Shown piece after piece: positions 46,676 to 54,286 of a DNA stretch of 64,000 nucleotides. The position numbers and the translations under genes were made by a program. The stretch spans positions 1,053,131-1,117,130 of the forward strand of contig NZ_JAVAIM010000001.1 of the NCBI RefSeq assembly GCF_030717945.1, written 5' to 3'. Position 1 is the first letter of the stretch; every line of letters starts with the position of its first letter. This DNA is from Qipengyuania profundimaris (GTDB taxonomy: Bacteria > Pseudomonadota > Alphaproteobacteria > Sphingomonadales > Sphingomonadaceae). The notes beneath the pieces are model-generated. The model was not told the origin of the DNA and searched no databases. It saw nothing but the letters and a program-made list of their open reading frames with translations.

Positions 46676-47961
46676 TGGCCGCCCCGACGCCGCGCATAAC
46701 CCGCGTCTATGGTGCCGTGAACGTCGGATCCTTCCGGGTATCGGCCATGATCATGGGCGAGGCCGAAGGCGGCGAGATGGTCGTGCTCGGCTCCAGCCAC
46801 CGCGCCAGCGAGGGCATCAAGCGCGGCTATGTCACCGATATGCGCGCCGCAAGCCACTCGATCCGCACTGCGGTCGAAAAGGCCGAGGCGAATGCGAATA
46901 CCTCGATCTCCAGCGTCTGGATCGGCTGCGCCGGGGCAGGGTTGTCGAGCCGCATCTCCAGCGTCGAGATCGCCATTGGTGGGCGGCGCATCGAGGAAGA
47001 CGATATCGAGCATCTCCTCCATGCGGCGCGCGATCACCTGCATCCCGACGGGCGCATGGTGCTGCACGCCCAGCCCGCGCATTACATGCTCGACGGCGCG
47101 CATGGCGTCGCCAATCCCAAGGGTCTGCACGCCGAGGCGCTGGGCGTTGACGTGCATGTAACCTTCGCCGAAGGTGCACCGGTGCGGAACCTGATCGAGG
47201 CGGTGCAGGGCGCGCATCTCGAGGTCGAGGGGGTCGTCGCCAGCCCGCTCGCGACCGCCTATGCTTGCCTCTCCGCCGAAGAGCGCGACCTCGGAGTGGC
47301 GCTGGTGGAGATCGGCGCACAGGTGACCAATGTCTCCGTCCATGCAGCAGGCATGCTGCTCGGTTTGCGTTCGATTCCGGTCGGCTCGAACGACATTACC
47401 GATGCGCTCGCATCTTCGCTCGGCATCCGCCGGAGCCAGGCGGAGCGGCTGAAGTGCGTATCGGGTTCGGCGATAGCCACGCCGACCGATCACCGCGAGA
47501 TGATCCCGGTCGATGGCCCGGGCGACAAGCCCGACGGGCGGCTGGCACGCGGCGCGGACGAGCAGAACCGCATTCCGCGCGCGGACCTGGTCGGCACGGT
47601 CACAGATCGCCTCGGCGTGATGAGCGGCGAGATTGCGAAGGCACTCAAGGCGCTCGGCTTCGGCGGCTCGCAGGGCGGGCAGGTCGTCCTGACGGGTGGC
47701 GGAGCCGAATTGCACGGCATCGCCGACTTCATGCAGGGCGCGCTTGGCCAGCCGGTGCGGATCGGCAAGCCGCCCGCGCTACAGGGCCTGCCCGAAGCGC
47801 ATGCGACACCCGGATTTGCGACGCTTGCGGGCCTGTGCCTTTACGCTGCGGAAGACCCGGTAGACATTCGTTCGGTCGGCTCGAACTACCAATCGACCAG
47901 CCGCTATTCGGGCTTTGCTCTGGTGAACCGTGTCGTACAGGCGGTGCGCGAGTATTTCTGA
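46675..47961 (+). CDS. ftsA: Cell division protein FtsA
   Basis: The actin-like protein that tethers FtsZ to the membrane. It has 428 residues from ATG 46675, which overlaps the ftsQ stop (TGATG). GTG 46672 would add one residue. 'YGAVNVGSFRVSAMIMGEA' is the phosphate-1 strand, the 1C domain follows 'HRASEGIKRGYVTDMRAA', and 'VVLTGGGAELHGIADFMQ' is the adenosine motif. The C-terminus 'LVNRVVQAVREYF' is an amphipathic helix suitable for membrane attachment. A 135-base regulatory gap follows. Confidence 0.95.
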   Translation: MAAPTPRITRVYGAVNVGSFRVSAMIMGEAEGGEMVVLGSSHRASEGIKRGYVTDMRAASHSIRTAVEKAEANANTSISSVWIGCAGAGLSSRISSVEIAIGGRRIEEDDIEHLLHAARDHLHPDGRMVLHAQPAHYMLDGAHGVANPKGLHAEALGVDVHVTFAEGAPVRNLIEAVQGAHLEVEGVVASPLATAYACLSAEERDLGVALVEIGAQVTNVSVHAAGMLLGLRSIPVGSNDITDALASSLGIRRSQAERLKCVSGSAIATPTDHREMIPVDGPGDKPDGRLARGADEQNRIPRADLVGTVTDRLGVMSGEIAKALKALGFGGSQGGQVVLTGGGAELHGIADFMQGALGQPVRIGKPPALQGLPEAHATPGFATLAGLCLYAAEDPVDIRSVGSNYQSTSRYSGFALVNRVVQAVREYF

Positions 47962-47997
47962 TGGTTGAAACCCATGCACAACAGGGCATTAGGCCTT

Positions 47998-48006
47998 TGT
48001 GGATAA
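47998..48006 (-). promoter_or_regulatory. Consensus DnaA box in the ftsZ leader
   Basis: TGTGGATAA on the + strand is TTATCCACA on the minus strand, a perfect match to the strongest DnaA box. It lies 91 bases before the ftsZ start. In Caulobacter, DnaA directly activates ftsZ. Such control is inferred here by analogy. Confidence 0.65.
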
Positions 48007-48017
48007 GCTTCTTCTAC

Positions 48018-48034
48018 GAGTCTTCGCGCGATTC
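48018..48034. promoter_or_regulatory. Pair of GANTC (CcrM methylation) sites upstream of ftsZ
   Basis: GAGTC at 48018-48022 and GATTC at 48030-48034 are 12 bases apart, 63-79 bases before the ftsZ start. In Caulobacter, ftsZ transcription depends on CcrM methylation of GANTC sites in its promoter and on GcrA. The sites are certain. The role is inferred. Confidence 0.6.
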
Positions 48035-48096
48035 GCTTTGCGCGCGTAATGTGACATAGTGATTTTTCAGAATTCCGACTTTCCGGGGGACACCCA

Positions 48097-49728
48097 ATGA
48101 GCATCAATATCGGTCCGGCATCCAGCGACGACCTCCGCCCCAAGATCATGGTGATCGGCGTCGGCGGTGCGGGCGGCAACGCAATCGCCAATATGATGGA
48201 CGCCGGCATCGAAGGCGTCGACTTCATCGTCAGCAACACCGACGCGCAGGCGCTCAGCTCCTCGCCGGCGGAAAAGCGCATCCAGCTCGGCCCGGACATC
48301 ACCGGCGGTCTTGGTGCTGGCGCGCGGCCCGAAGTGGGCAAGGCTGCTGCCGAGGAAACGGTCGAGGATATCGAAGACGCGCTCGATGGCTGCAACATGG
48401 TGTTCATCGCGGCCGGCATGGGTGGCGGCACCGGGACCGGCGCTGCTCCGGTCATCGCCGAGGCAGCCCGCAAGAAGGGTGTGCTTACCGTCGGCGTGGT
48501 GACCAAGCCATTCCTGTTCGAAGGCACGCGCCGGATGCGCGCCGCCGAAGCGGGCATCGAAGAGCTGCAGAAGCACGTCGATACGTTGATCGTGATCCCG
48601 AACCAGAACCTGTTCCTGGTGGCGAAGGCGGAAACGACCTTCAAGGAAGCCTTCATGCTGGCCGACGAGGTGCTGCAGCAGGGCGTGCGCTCGATCACCG
48701 ACCTCATGGTCATGCCGGGCCTCATCAATCTCGACTTTGCCGACGTCCGCTCGGTGATGCAGGAGATGGGCAAGGCCATGATGGGCACGGGCGAGGGCGA
48801 GGGCGACAATCGCGCGCTCGAGGCCGCCGAACGGGCCATCGCCAATCCGCTGCTCGACGGTGTCAGTATGACGGGTGCCAAGGGCGTGATCATCTCGATC
48901 ATCGGCGGCGAGGACATGAAGCTCCTCGAAGTGGACGAAGCCGCGAACCACATTCGCGAGCTGGTCGACGAGGACGCGAACATCATCTGGGGTTCGGCCT
49001 TCAATCCCGAACTCGAAGGCAAGATCCGCGTCTCGGTCGTTGCGACCGGCATCGAAACGGATGGAACGTCGCAGGTTAGCAGCCCGCAGGCATTCTCGAT
49101 GAGCGATAGCCGTGCGCCCAAGCGTCCCGTACTCGACCTGCCGACCGAGACGATCGACGACGAGGAACCGTTCGAATTGTCCGAAGGCCTGTCCGCCGAG
49201 CCGGATACCGAGTCCGGCGACGCCGACACGCTCGACCTCACGGCGGAAGCGGGCGGCGACAGCTCCTCGGTCCTCTCCGACGACCTCGGCTACGGCTCTG
49301 CGGACGACGACGAGGAAGAAGATTACGACGATGTCGACGGCATTGTGGATCCGCTCGCCGGCCTGCGCAACGAGGACGGCGAAGTTCCGCCGCCCGCAGA
49401 GGATGGCGAATTCGGCAGCGGCTGGGCGGAAGATGCCGGGCAACCCTCGCCGCTCGACCTGTCCGAGCCGATGGAAGAAGGCGGTCAGGACAGCTCCTAT
49501 GGCGAAGGCGAGAGCCCGCTCGCCAGCAAGCCGGGCAAGAAGCGCCCCGTTCTGGGCGGAGACGACGGCGGCAGCGATACCGGTGCCGGCAGCACGCTCT
49601 TCGAGCGCATGGCCAACCTGTCGCGCGGCGCCAACAAGCCTGACGATGAGGACGAGGACGAGGACGACGATGGCGAGGGCGGTTCGCTGAACATTCCCCG
49701 CTTCCTCGGTCGCCAGAACAACCAGTAA
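48097..49728 (+). CDS. ftsZ: Cell division protein FtsZ
   Basis: The tubulin-like GTPase that forms the Z ring. It has 543 residues. The tubulin signature GGGTGTG is at residues 109-115, with '[32 protein letters not shown]' before it and the T7-loop '[11 protein letters not shown]' after. The GTPase core ends near residue 325. A long, strongly acidic linker of about 200 residues follows (rich in Asp, Glu and Gly), typical of alphaproteobacterial FtsZ. The conserved C-terminal peptide is '[12 protein letters not shown]'. The start has GGGGGA 8 bases upstream. Confidence 0.98.
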   Translation: MSINIGPASSDDLRPKIMVIGVGGAGGNAIANMMDAGIEGVDFIVSNTDAQALSSSPAEKRIQLGPDITGGLGAGARPEVGKAAAEETVEDIEDALDGCNMVFIAAGMGGGTGTGAAPVIAEAARKKGVLTVGVVTKPFLFEGTRRMRAAEAGIEELQKHVDTLIVIPNQNLFLVAKAETTFKEAFMLADEVLQQGVRSITDLMVMPGLINLDFADVRSVMQEMGKAMMGTGEGEGDNRALEAAERAIANPLLDGVSMTGAKGVIISIIGGEDMKLLEVDEAANHIRELVDEDANIIWGSAFNPELEGKIRVSVVATGIETDGTSQVSSPQAFSMSDSRAPKRPVLDLPTETIDDEEPFELSEGLSAEPDTESGDADTLDLTAEAGGDSSSVLSDDLGYGSADDDEEEDYDDVDGIVDPLAGLRNEDGEVPPPAEDGEFGSGWAEDAGQPSPLDLSEPMEEGGQDSSYGEGESPLASKPGKKRPVLGGDDGGSDTGAGSTLFERMANLSRGANKPDDEDEDEDDDGEGGSLNIPRFLGRQNNQ

Positions 49729-49739
49729 GGCACGCAGCC

Positions 49740-49773
49740 ACCCGGGCCAGCGCCTGTTCAGGCGCGCCCGGGT
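49740..49773. other. Strong hairpin downstream of ftsZ
   Basis: ACCCGGGC pairs with GCCCGGGT and, inside it, GCGCCTG with CAGGCGC, giving a 15-bp stem with one 2-base bulge. It lies 11 bases past the ftsZ stop and ends just before the ribosome-binding site of the next gene. There is no U tract, so it is not a canonical terminator. It could slow transcription or stabilise the ftsZ mRNA 3' end. Confidence 0.6.
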
Positions 49774-49785
49774 AAGGGCAGGATC

Positions 49786-51477
49786 ATGGTAACACTAGCG
49801 CGGATCACGGTTGCAGCGGTCTTGGCCGCTGCAGTTGCCGTGCCGACCGCGGCCCACGCGCAGCGCGAGATCGTCCAGCCCTTGCCGCCGAAAGGGTCCG
49901 ACCGGTTGAGCGACGCCTTGCGGCGGCTAGCGCGCAATGCGGCCGATGTGTCGGCCCTGCTCGACGCCGGCGAGGCGGCACTGGATGTCGGCGATATCGA
50001 CGCGGCGATCGGCTTTTTTGGCCGGGCAAAGCAGCTTTCACCCACCAACAGCCGTATTAGCCTCGGCCTCGGCAAGGCCTATGCCCGCTCGCGTCGGCCG
50101 ATCGAGGCGTTGCGCCTGTTTGCCGAGGCAGAACGGGCGGGCGTCACCAACGATCGCATGGCGGAAGACCGGGGCATGGCCTTCATGCTGGTCGGCGACA
50201 ACCGCAGCGCGCAGGAGCTGTTCCGGCTGGCGCTGGCGCAAGGTGCCGGATCGGAAGTAAAGCGCCGCCTCGCACTCAGCCTGGCGATCTCGGGAGAGCG
50301 CGAGAGTTTCGAGCAGACGCTTCTGCCGTTGCTCGAGGCCCGCGATCTCGCGGCGTTTCGCACCCGGGCATTCGGTCTGGCGATCCTTGGCGATACGCGC
50401 GAGGCGATTGACATTTCCGATGCGATGCTGCCCGCGCAGATGGCAGGTCGGGTTCGTCCCTATCTCGAATTCATGCCTCGCTTGACGCCGGCACAGCAGG
50501 CGGCGGCAGGGACGCTCGGCGTGTTTCCGCGTGCGGCCAATATCGGCACAGACGACCCGCAAATCGCCGCCTACGTGCCGGTCGCTCCTGCGCCAGCGGC
50601 GTCGCAGACATCGGCGACGAGACCGCCCGCTGCGGCGGCGCGCCAGCCGCAACCCACTCCGCAACGACGAGTGGCAGCTCGCCAGGCCGAGAACAGGGCT
50701 CCCGCACGCCAGCGCCAGGAGCGACCGCGCCGGACGGCGACCGTCGGGCCGCGTTCGAGCGAGAATGCGGGGATTGCTCCCGACCTTTCCCCGGCGACGA
50801 CGCGAGTTGCTCAACAGCAAGCTGCGCCGCAGCCGGTGGCGCAGCAAAATCCCGCTCCTGCGCAGGCCGCTCAGAGTTCCAGACCAGCAGAGGAAGCACC
50901 ACGAACCGCCGCTAATCCGGCGGCGACGGCGGCGGTGCCGGAACCTGCGGATACCGCGCCTGTGGTGATCGCCCGGCAACCGGCAGCTGCGCCGATCAGC
51001 ATTGAGCCGGTACCTGCGACAGCCGCTCCACTACCGCCTCCGCCACCACCGCCACCTAGCGAACCGGCACCCACGCTCGAGCAAGCTTTCGCCGGCTTTA
51101 CCCTCGAGCCGACAACGTCACGTCCGGCAGCACAGGGGGCGGTCGACATCACGCGCATCGAGGCACCGCGCGAGAAGGCCGAGCCCGATCCCCCGCCGCC
51201 GCCCGCCCATCCTTCGCGGCACTGGGTGCAGGTTGCGACCGGCAAGGACGTGTCGGCACTGGGTTTCGACTGGCGCCGGATCGCTCGCAAGGCGGACGGG
51301 CTGCTCGACGGCAAGGGGCCCTTTGTGACGCCATGGGGGGAGGCCAACCGCCTTCTTTCCGGGCCCTATCCCGATGCGGCGACTGCACGTGAAATGATGA
51401 ACGAGCTCAAAGGTTTGGATATCGATAGCTTTACCTTCCGCAGTGCCGAAGGCGAAGCGATCGAGCCCCTCGGCTGA
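49786..51477 (+). CDS. Secreted TPR- and SPOR-like protein
   Basis: A 563-residue exported protein with a signal peptide ending at 'TAAHA|QR'. Residues about 40-240 are helical TPR-like repeats ('LLDAGEAALDVGDIDAAIGFFGRAKQLSPTNSRISLGLGKAYARSRRPIEALRLFAEAERAG'). A long Pro/Ala/Gln-rich linker (about 250-480) contains an 8-Pro run. The end ('HWVQVATGKDVSALGFDWRRIA...NRLLSGPYPDAATAREMMNEL...FTFRSAEGE') resembles a SPOR domain, which would bind septal glycans. Position right after ftsZ and this C-terminus suggest a division or cell-wall role. Confidence 0.78.
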   Translation: MVTLARITVAAVLAAAVAVPTAAHAQREIVQPLPPKGSDRLSDALRRLARNAADVSALLDAGEAALDVGDIDAAIGFFGRAKQLSPTNSRISLGLGKAYARSRRPIEALRLFAEAERAGVTNDRMAEDRGMAFMLVGDNRSAQELFRLALAQGAGSEVKRRLALSLAISGERESFEQTLLPLLEARDLAAFRTRAFGLAILGDTREAIDISDAMLPAQMAGRVRPYLEFMPRLTPAQQAAAGTLGVFPRAANIGTDDPQIAAYVPVAPAPAASQTSATRPPAAAARQPQPTPQRRVAARQAENRAPARQRQERPRRTATVGPRSSENAGIAPDLSPATTRVAQQQAAPQPVAQQNPAPAQAAQSSRPAEEAPRTAANPAATAAVPEPADTAPVVIARQPAAAPISIEPVPATAAPLPPPPPPPPSEPAPTLEQAFAGFTLEPTTSRPAAQGAVDITRIEAPREKAEPDPPPPPAHPSRHWVQVATGKDVSALGFDWRRIARKADGLLDGKGPFVTPWGEANRLLSGPYPDAATAREMMNELKGLDIDSFTFRSAEGEAIEPLG

Positions 51478-51491
51478 CCCATGGCGCGCGC

Positions 51492-51514
51492 CTTGTGCAC
51501 AGGGTTTGCACAAG
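51492..51514. promoter_or_regulatory. Inverted repeat, candidate operator upstream of the YbjN gene
   Basis: CTTGTGCA and TGCACAAG are perfect 8-bp inverted halves with a 7-base spacer, 97 bases before the ybjN-like start. The size is right for a dimeric repressor or activator. No regulator gene lies next to it. The remainder of the gap (51478-51610) shows nothing else. Confidence 0.4.
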
Positions 51515-51610
51515 CGAAAACGGTTCTCCCCAGCAGCGACAATCGGCTGGATTGCCAAGCCCCGTGTCCTGTCGGCATCCAGCGTGCATGACGTGTGAGG
51601 GACAGGCTCG

Positions 51611-52114
51611 ATGAGAACGGCAAGCGAAAGCTACGAAGCGGACGAGGACGCAGCTCCGCTTGATATGCTGGTGGCCCTGTTCGAGGCACGCGGATGGCCG
51701 TGCCAAAGCGCGCAGGGCGAGATGAGCGGCGAAATTCAGGGCAGCTGGACGAACTACCAGTTACGCGGGATCTGGCGGCCGGAAGACATGGTCCTGCAGG
51801 TCATCTGCCTGCCGGAGATTCGTGTGCCGGACGGCAAAAAGAAAGCCGCGCACGAGCTGGTCGCGCGGATCAACGAGCAACTCTGGCTCGGCCATTTCGA
51901 CATATGGTCCAACGGCGGCGTCGTGCTTTATCGCAACGGTACGATGCTGGGTGACGACGGATTACTCAGCCTCGCACAGGCACAGGCGCTGGTCGAAATC
52001 GCGGTCGACGAGTGCGACCGCTTCTACCCGGCATTCCAGTTCGTATTGTGGGGCGACAAATCGCCCTCCGACGCGCTCAGTGCGGCCATGGTCGATGCGG
52101 CGGGCGAGGCCTGA
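51611..52114 (+). CDS. YbjN domain-containing protein
   Basis: A 167-residue cytoplasmic protein. GAGGGACAGG lies upstream of the ATG. The whole protein is one YbjN/DUF1790-type fold (a type III secretion chaperone-like sandwich), for example 'MLVALFEARGWPCQSAQGEMSGEIQGSWTNYQLRGIWRPEDMVLQVICLPEIRV'. The middle is 'INEQLWLGHFDIWSNGGVVLYRNGTML' and the end 'VDECDRFYPAFQFVLWGDKSPSDALSAAM'. YbjN of E. coli affects motility and stress responses, but its biochemistry is unknown. Confidence 0.85.
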   Translation: MRTASESYEADEDAAPLDMLVALFEARGWPCQSAQGEMSGEIQGSWTNYQLRGIWRPEDMVLQVICLPEIRVPDGKKKAAHELVARINEQLWLGHFDIWSNGGVVLYRNGTMLGDDGLLSLAQAQALVEIAVDECDRFYPAFQFVLWGDKSPSDALSAAMVDAAGEA

Positions 52115-52168
52115 GTATCGTCAGTTATTTTGGTTAATCGAACAAGGGTCGACGTTCGTCGGTTTCCC

Positions 52169-52197
52169 TTGAAATTCGGGGCCCGAATGGCGATATT
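52169..52197 (+). promoter_or_regulatory. Candidate promoter of the Bax-inhibitor-1 gene with palindromic spacer
   Basis: TTGAAA (52169-52174) and GATATT (52192-52197) are 17 bases apart, matching the sigma-70 consensus at five and four of six positions. The spacer contains a 15-bp palindrome ATTCGGGGCCCGAAT (52174-52188), a good place for a repressor. The transcript would start near 52204. Confidence 0.55.
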
Positions 52198-52208
52198 GCG
52201 CGTATGAG

Positions 52209-52232
52209 AAGCGGCGCATGTGATCGCCGCTT
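52209..52232 (+). other. 5' leader hairpin before the Bax-inhibitor-1 gene
   Basis: AAGCGGCG and CGCCGCTT form a perfect 8-bp stem with an 8-base loop. It would lie at the very start of the predicted transcript and ends just before the GGGAG ribosome-binding site, so it could affect mRNA stability or translation. Confidence 0.5.
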
Positions 52233-52248
52233 ATGGGAGTACTTTGAA

Positions 52249-52992
52249 ATGGCCAATTGGAACGACAACACCGAGCAGCGGCAGGGCTTCGGCTCCGTGC
52301 CCCGCGCGGGCGATGCCGTTACCCGGCAGGAAACCTTCGACGCAGGGCTGCGCAAGCACATGCTGTCGATTTACAATTACATGGCGTCGGGTGTGCTGTG
52401 GACCGGCATCGTGGCGCTGCTGACCGCGCAGTCGGGCCTCGCTCTGACCTTTGCGAGCGGCCCGCTGATGTGGATCGTCGCGCTGTCGCCGCTGGCCATC
52501 GTCTTCGCGATGAGCTTCGGCGTGAACAAGTTCTCGCAGGGCACGCTGCAGGCGATGTTCTGGGGTTTTGCCACGCTGATGGGCCTGTCGCTCTCGACGA
52601 TCTTCCTCGTCTATACCGGGGAGAGTATCGCGGCGACCTTCTTCGCCACCGCAGGCGCTTTCGCGGGCCTCAGCCTGTTCGGTTACACCACGAAAAAGGA
52701 CCTGTCGGGCTTCGGTACGTTCCTGGTGATGGGTGTGATCGGCCTACTGATCGCGATGGTCATCAACATCTTCCTGCAGTCGAGCACGCTGGCACTGGCA
52801 GTAAGCTTCCTCGGTGTGCTGATCTTCGCGGGCCTCACCGCCTACGATACGCAGCGCCTGAAGCGCGAGTACCAGTATCTGCGCGGTACCGAGTTCGCCG
52901 GTAAGGCGATCATCATGGGCGCGCTGAGCCTCTATCTCGACTTCATCAACATGTTCCTGTTCCTCCTGCGGTTCATGGGCAGCCGCGAGTGA
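52249..52992 (+). CDS. Bax inhibitor-1 / YccA family membrane protein
   Basis: A seven-helix integral membrane protein of 247 residues from ATG 52249, with GGGAG 9 bases upstream. Family features: 'LRKHMLSIYNYMASGVLWTGIVALL', 'GLSLSTIFLVYTGESIAATFFATAGAFAGLSLFGYTTKKDLSGFGTFLVMGVIGLLIAMVINIFL', and the C-terminal 'GLTAYDTQRLK' with the conserved Asp of the calcium-leak pore. Bacterial members include YccA, an inhibitor of the FtsH protease, and the pH-gated calcium leak protein YetJ. It has its own promoter and terminator. Confidence 0.92.
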   Translation: MANWNDNTEQRQGFGSVPRAGDAVTRQETFDAGLRKHMLSIYNYMASGVLWTGIVALLTAQSGLALTFASGPLMWIVALSPLAIVFAMSFGVNKFSQGTLQAMFWGFATLMGLSLSTIFLVYTGESIAATFFATAGAFAGLSLFGYTTKKDLSGFGTFLVMGVIGLLIAMVINIFLQSSTLALAVSFLGVLIFAGLTAYDTQRLKREYQYLRGTEFAGKAIIMGALSLYLDFINMFLFLLRFMGSRE

Positions 52993-53030
52993 TCGCGCTC
53001 CACTGATCGCACACAGGATTCGTTTGAACG

Positions 53031-53069
53031 TGCCCGGGGCGCAATGCGCGCGCCGGGCATTTTCTTTGT
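53031..53069 (+). terminator. Rho-independent terminator after the Bax-inhibitor-1 gene
   Basis: TGCCCGG (53031-53037) pairs with CCGGGCA (53053-53059), with an inner GCGC-AAT-GCGC stem-loop. The stem is followed by TTTTCTTTGTCTTTT on the + strand. It lies about 40 bases past the stop codon. Confidence 0.88.
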
Positions 53070-53163
53070 CTTTTCCAGCCGCTAAGGATTGATGCTTCAT
53101 CCCCGGTCAATCCGGGGCGGGGCAAATTAACGACAGATGTACTTCCAGGAGGGTCCGCCAGCC

Positions 53164-54072
53164 ATGAGCAGCGCCGCACAACCGATACTTCGCATTACCG
53201 CCGTGATCGGCACGATCACTGCCCTCGGCGCCTGTGCGACGCCGCCTCCTCCGCCCCCGCCACCGCCGCCACCGCCGCCGGTCGAAGCGGTGCCATACCG
53301 CCCGGTGCCGCCCAAGCAGGCAGCCTATGTCATGGACATTCCCCGCGTCGGCCCGCTGGGCGTGCGCCAGACAGTCAATACCGGCATTAGCGACGACGAG
53401 CGCGTGTGGCACTTCCGCTCCGCCTGGAACGTGGCGGCGCTCAATTGCCTCGATCCGCAATATCAGCCGATCCTGGACGGCTACAGCGATTACATCTCCA
53501 CCCACGGGCGCGCGCTCAAGCGGGTCAACGACCGGATCGACGCCGAATATCGCAAGGAGGCCAGCACGCGCCGCGAGGCGATCATGGCGCGCGAGGCACA
53601 GATGACCATGGTCTACAACTATTTCGCCCTGCCGCCGGCGCGCGGCGAGTTCTGCGACACGACGCTGCAGCTTGCGAACCAGTACAATGCGATGGACACG
53701 GTCGACCCGACTGCCTTCGCCCTGACGAATTTCAGCACCTTCGAACAGCCGTTCGAAAGCTTCTTCCGCGCCTATGAACAATACGAGCGCGACTCTGCGG
53801 CATGGGATGCGCAATATGGGTCTCGCTACGGCTCGTCGCAGCCCGGCTATGTGGCTGTGCAGCAGGCGCGTGCTTCGATGGTCGCTCCGCAGCCCGGAAT
53901 AAGCGATCCCGCGCTGCTGACCAATCAGGCGAATATCAACGAGACCACTGTGGTCGATCCTGATACGGGCGCGCGCATTCCTGTAGTGCCGGTCGATACG
54001 CGCAACGAGTCGACGCCCATCGTCCAGCCGGTTCCGAGCGATGCAGATGAGAGCGGCACGCCGCAGGATTGA
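53164..54072 (+). CDS. Poly-proline lipoprotein, function unknown
   Basis: A 302-residue lipoprotein from ATG 53164. AGGAGGG lies 10 bases upstream; the earlier ATG at 53137 would place this site inside the gene. The signal ends in lipobox 'LGAC', and 13 consecutive prolines follow two residues after the Cys. The body has a helical segment with 'NVAALNCLDPQYQPILDGYSDYISTHGRALKRVNDRIDAEYRKE' and aromatic-rich stretches. The C-terminus is acidic and disordered. I do not recognise a named domain, though such proteins recur in Erythrobacteraceae. Confidence 0.75.
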   Translation: MSSAAQPILRITAVIGTITALGACATPPPPPPPPPPPPPVEAVPYRPVPPKQAAYVMDIPRVGPLGVRQTVNTGISDDERVWHFRSAWNVAALNCLDPQYQPILDGYSDYISTHGRALKRVNDRIDAEYRKEASTRREAIMAREAQMTMVYNYFALPPARGEFCDTTLQLANQYNAMDTVDPTAFALTNFSTFEQPFESFFRAYEQYERDSAAWDAQYGSRYGSSQPGYVAVQQARASMVAPQPGISDPALLTNQANINETTVVDPDTGARIPVVPVDTRNESTPIVQPVPSDADESGTPQD

Positions 54073-54104
54073 GCAGGCCCGCCGGATTTGGTCTGGAAAT
54101 AGAC

Positions 54105-54129
54105 GGCGCGCCGGGTTAATTGGCGCGCC
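54105..54129. repeat. Twin GGCGCGCC palindromes
   Basis: The self-complementary octamer GGCGCGCC occurs at 54105-54112 and 54122-54129 with a 9-base spacer. It forms a hairpin between the lipoprotein gene and the tRNA. There is no clear U tract, so terminator function is uncertain. Confidence 0.45.
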
Positions 54130-54161
54130 TTCCCGGCTCAGGCCGGGGCGTAAGCTGGAAC

Positions 54162-54237
<76 letters not shown>

Positions 54238-54286
54238 AGCTTGCCAATCACGCGACAAGTCGTGCTCGAACCGTTAGGGCCGCGAC

